From JACJYM01 sp965230495 (lineage in GTDB: Bacteria > Bacteroidota > Bacteroidia > Chitinophagales > Saprospiraceae), in assembly GCA_965230495.1 (NCBI GenBank), contig OZ246004.1, positions 2,976,001 through 3,040,000 of the forward strand: DNA of 64,000 bases, written 5' to 3'. The notes under the pieces are model-generated. The model was given only the letters and a program-made list of their open reading frames with translations, had not been told where the DNA came from and did no database searches. Position 1 is the stretch's first letter. Each line of letters begins with the position of its first letter. This document shows, piece by piece, positions 63,326-64,000 of this stretch. The position numbers were made by a program, and so were the translations under genes.

Positions 63326-64000
63326 CTATGGTTCGTTTTTGGCCTTTAGTATTGAATGGAAAATTCCAATTGTCCTAAATTCAATCAATTCTTTATTGGA
63401 GATTTCAATAGTTTCATAATTGGATAAAGTAGATTTTGGTGTCAACAATATGCTCTTGTGATACCACCCATTTTCATCTACATATTTTTTGCTGCTGTAT
63501 TCTTTAATTGTATATGAGGATCCATATTCTGAATCATAAAAATTTGTTAATTCTACCAAGACAATCTTTCCATTCCTAGAGCCTCCGTTATATTTTTTAA
63601 AGATTGCGTATTCTTGATCCCTTATTATTTTATTCATTGATTCTCCATGAATTTGGCAGACAAAGTAATTTTCATCTATTAAACTTTGATCTTCCGGCTT
63701 AACCCATTGAATATTTTCATTTATCTGCTGAGTACTGAATTGACCCGCTGCCACTTGAATATCATAGATTGGAATTGCGTTTAAGTATGGATTTACTTCA
63801 TCTGTACTAAAAATAGGGATTGCTTGTTGAGTAGGAAGAGCGTTTATTACTTCAATGTGCTTTGCCAGATATTCATGAAGATCTTGATTGCATGCATAAA
63901 TGAAAGTTCCATAAATTCCTCTTAACATCATTGTTTTATAAATATTTACAATATAAGATTTAAGCTCCGCTTCGGAATCAGTTTGTCTACCTGTTGTGTC
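63326..64000 (-). CDS. DUF2075-type helicase C-terminus fused to an S24/LexA-like protease domain (5' end cut)
   Basis: The frame is open to the right edge, so the visible 225 codons are the C-terminal part. The first about 50 residues (DSEAELKSYIVNIYK, MMLRGIYGTFIYACNQDLHEYLAKHI) resemble the C-terminal end of DUF2075-type helicases. Then comes an S24 domain with PIYDIQVAAGQFS (Ala-Gly cleavage-like site), QIHGESMNKIIRD with the nucleophile Ser at 63640-63638, and NGKIVLVEL with the general-base Lys at 63568-63566. Both catalytic residues are intact. A complete smaller protein starting at Met 63931 is possible, but the open upstream frame argues for a fusion. Confidence 0.65.
   Translation of the reverse strand, partial: DTTGRQTDSEAELKSYIVNIYKTMMLRGIYGTFIYACNQDLHEYLAKHIEVINALPTQQAIPIFSTDEVNPYLNAIPIYDIQVAAGQFSTQQINENIQWVKPEDQSLIDENYFVCQIHGESMNKIIRDQEYAIFKKYNGGSRNGKIVLVELTNFYDSEYGSSYTIKEYSSKKYVDENGWYHKSILLTPKSTLSNYETIEISNKELIEFRTIGIFHSILKAKNEP

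Overview
The window looks like a chromosomal segment of a gliding or type IX secretion (T9SS)-equipped Bacteroidota, probably Cytophagales-like. The reasons are the low GC content, perfect Bacteroidota -7 promoter boxes (TAnnTTTG) and no useful Shine-Dalgarno pattern. Gene content agrees: gldH, a PorZ-type propeller protein, proteins with T9SS-type C-termini, an UpxY-type antiterminator and a single-strand mreB-mreC-mreD-mrdA block. No rRNA, tRNA, CRISPR array or complete insertion sequence was seen.

Bases 1-25739 (minus strand) hold the head of a surface polysaccharide locus. Reading in the direction of transcription, a separate SLBB export gene (21972-24710) and a HldE-like sugar kinase (24822-25739) lie upstream. 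The main operon starts at 21905 with a winged-helix/degenerate nucleotidyltransferase regulator and an UpxY/NusG-like antiterminator. Precursor genes follow: UDP-Glc dehydrogenase, RmlB and RmlA, and a full WbpA-B-E-D-I set for UDP-ManNAc3NAcA. Then come a deacetylase-like protein, a chain-length protein, and a nonulosonic acid block: a fused SpsF-type cytidylyltransferase-NeuB synthase, a KdsC-like phosphatase, a TylF-like methyltransferase, a Gfo/Idh oxidoreductase and an SDR. The visible end holds a KpsS/C-like protein, a pyruvyltransferase-family protein, a flippase, an acetyltransferase and a glycosyltransferase cut by the left edge.

Bases 25887-38204 are housekeeping: a c-type cytochrome lipoprotein, AnmK, an SDR, mrdA-mreD-mreC-mreB, an M16-like protein lacking the zinc motif, dnaN, nadD and a PorZ-like gene. 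Bases 38224-49832 are accessory: a basic orphan protein, a T9SS-type secreted protein paired with a repeat protein that ends in a peptidoglycan-binding-like domain, an iodotyrosine-deiodinase-like nitroreductase, a YdeI/OmdA-type protein and a decayed second copy of it, an OprC-like copper receptor with a small Cys/Met-rich partner, a short cargo segment (outer-membrane-like protein, DUF6326-like membrane protein, serine hydrolase, Crp/Fnr regulator), an attC-like hairpin and a gene broken by one amber codon.

Bases 49885-63183 return to core and surface functions: a GH20 hexosaminidase, a NatAB-like ABC exporter, a coiled-coil exported protein, dnaB, gldH-dnaJ-grpE, a beta-barrel protein, a GNAT acetyltransferase, an alpha/beta hydrolase and an ELWxxDGT-repeat T9SS cargo. 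The right edge cuts a gene that joins the C-terminal end of a DUF2075-type helicase to a LexA/S24-like serine protease domain.

The strongest leads for undescribed biology are the helicase-S24 fusion, the fused nonulosonate enzyme with its phosphatase, the repeat/PG-binding plus T9SS gene pair, the copper receptor module, and the regulatory entry of the polysaccharide operon.
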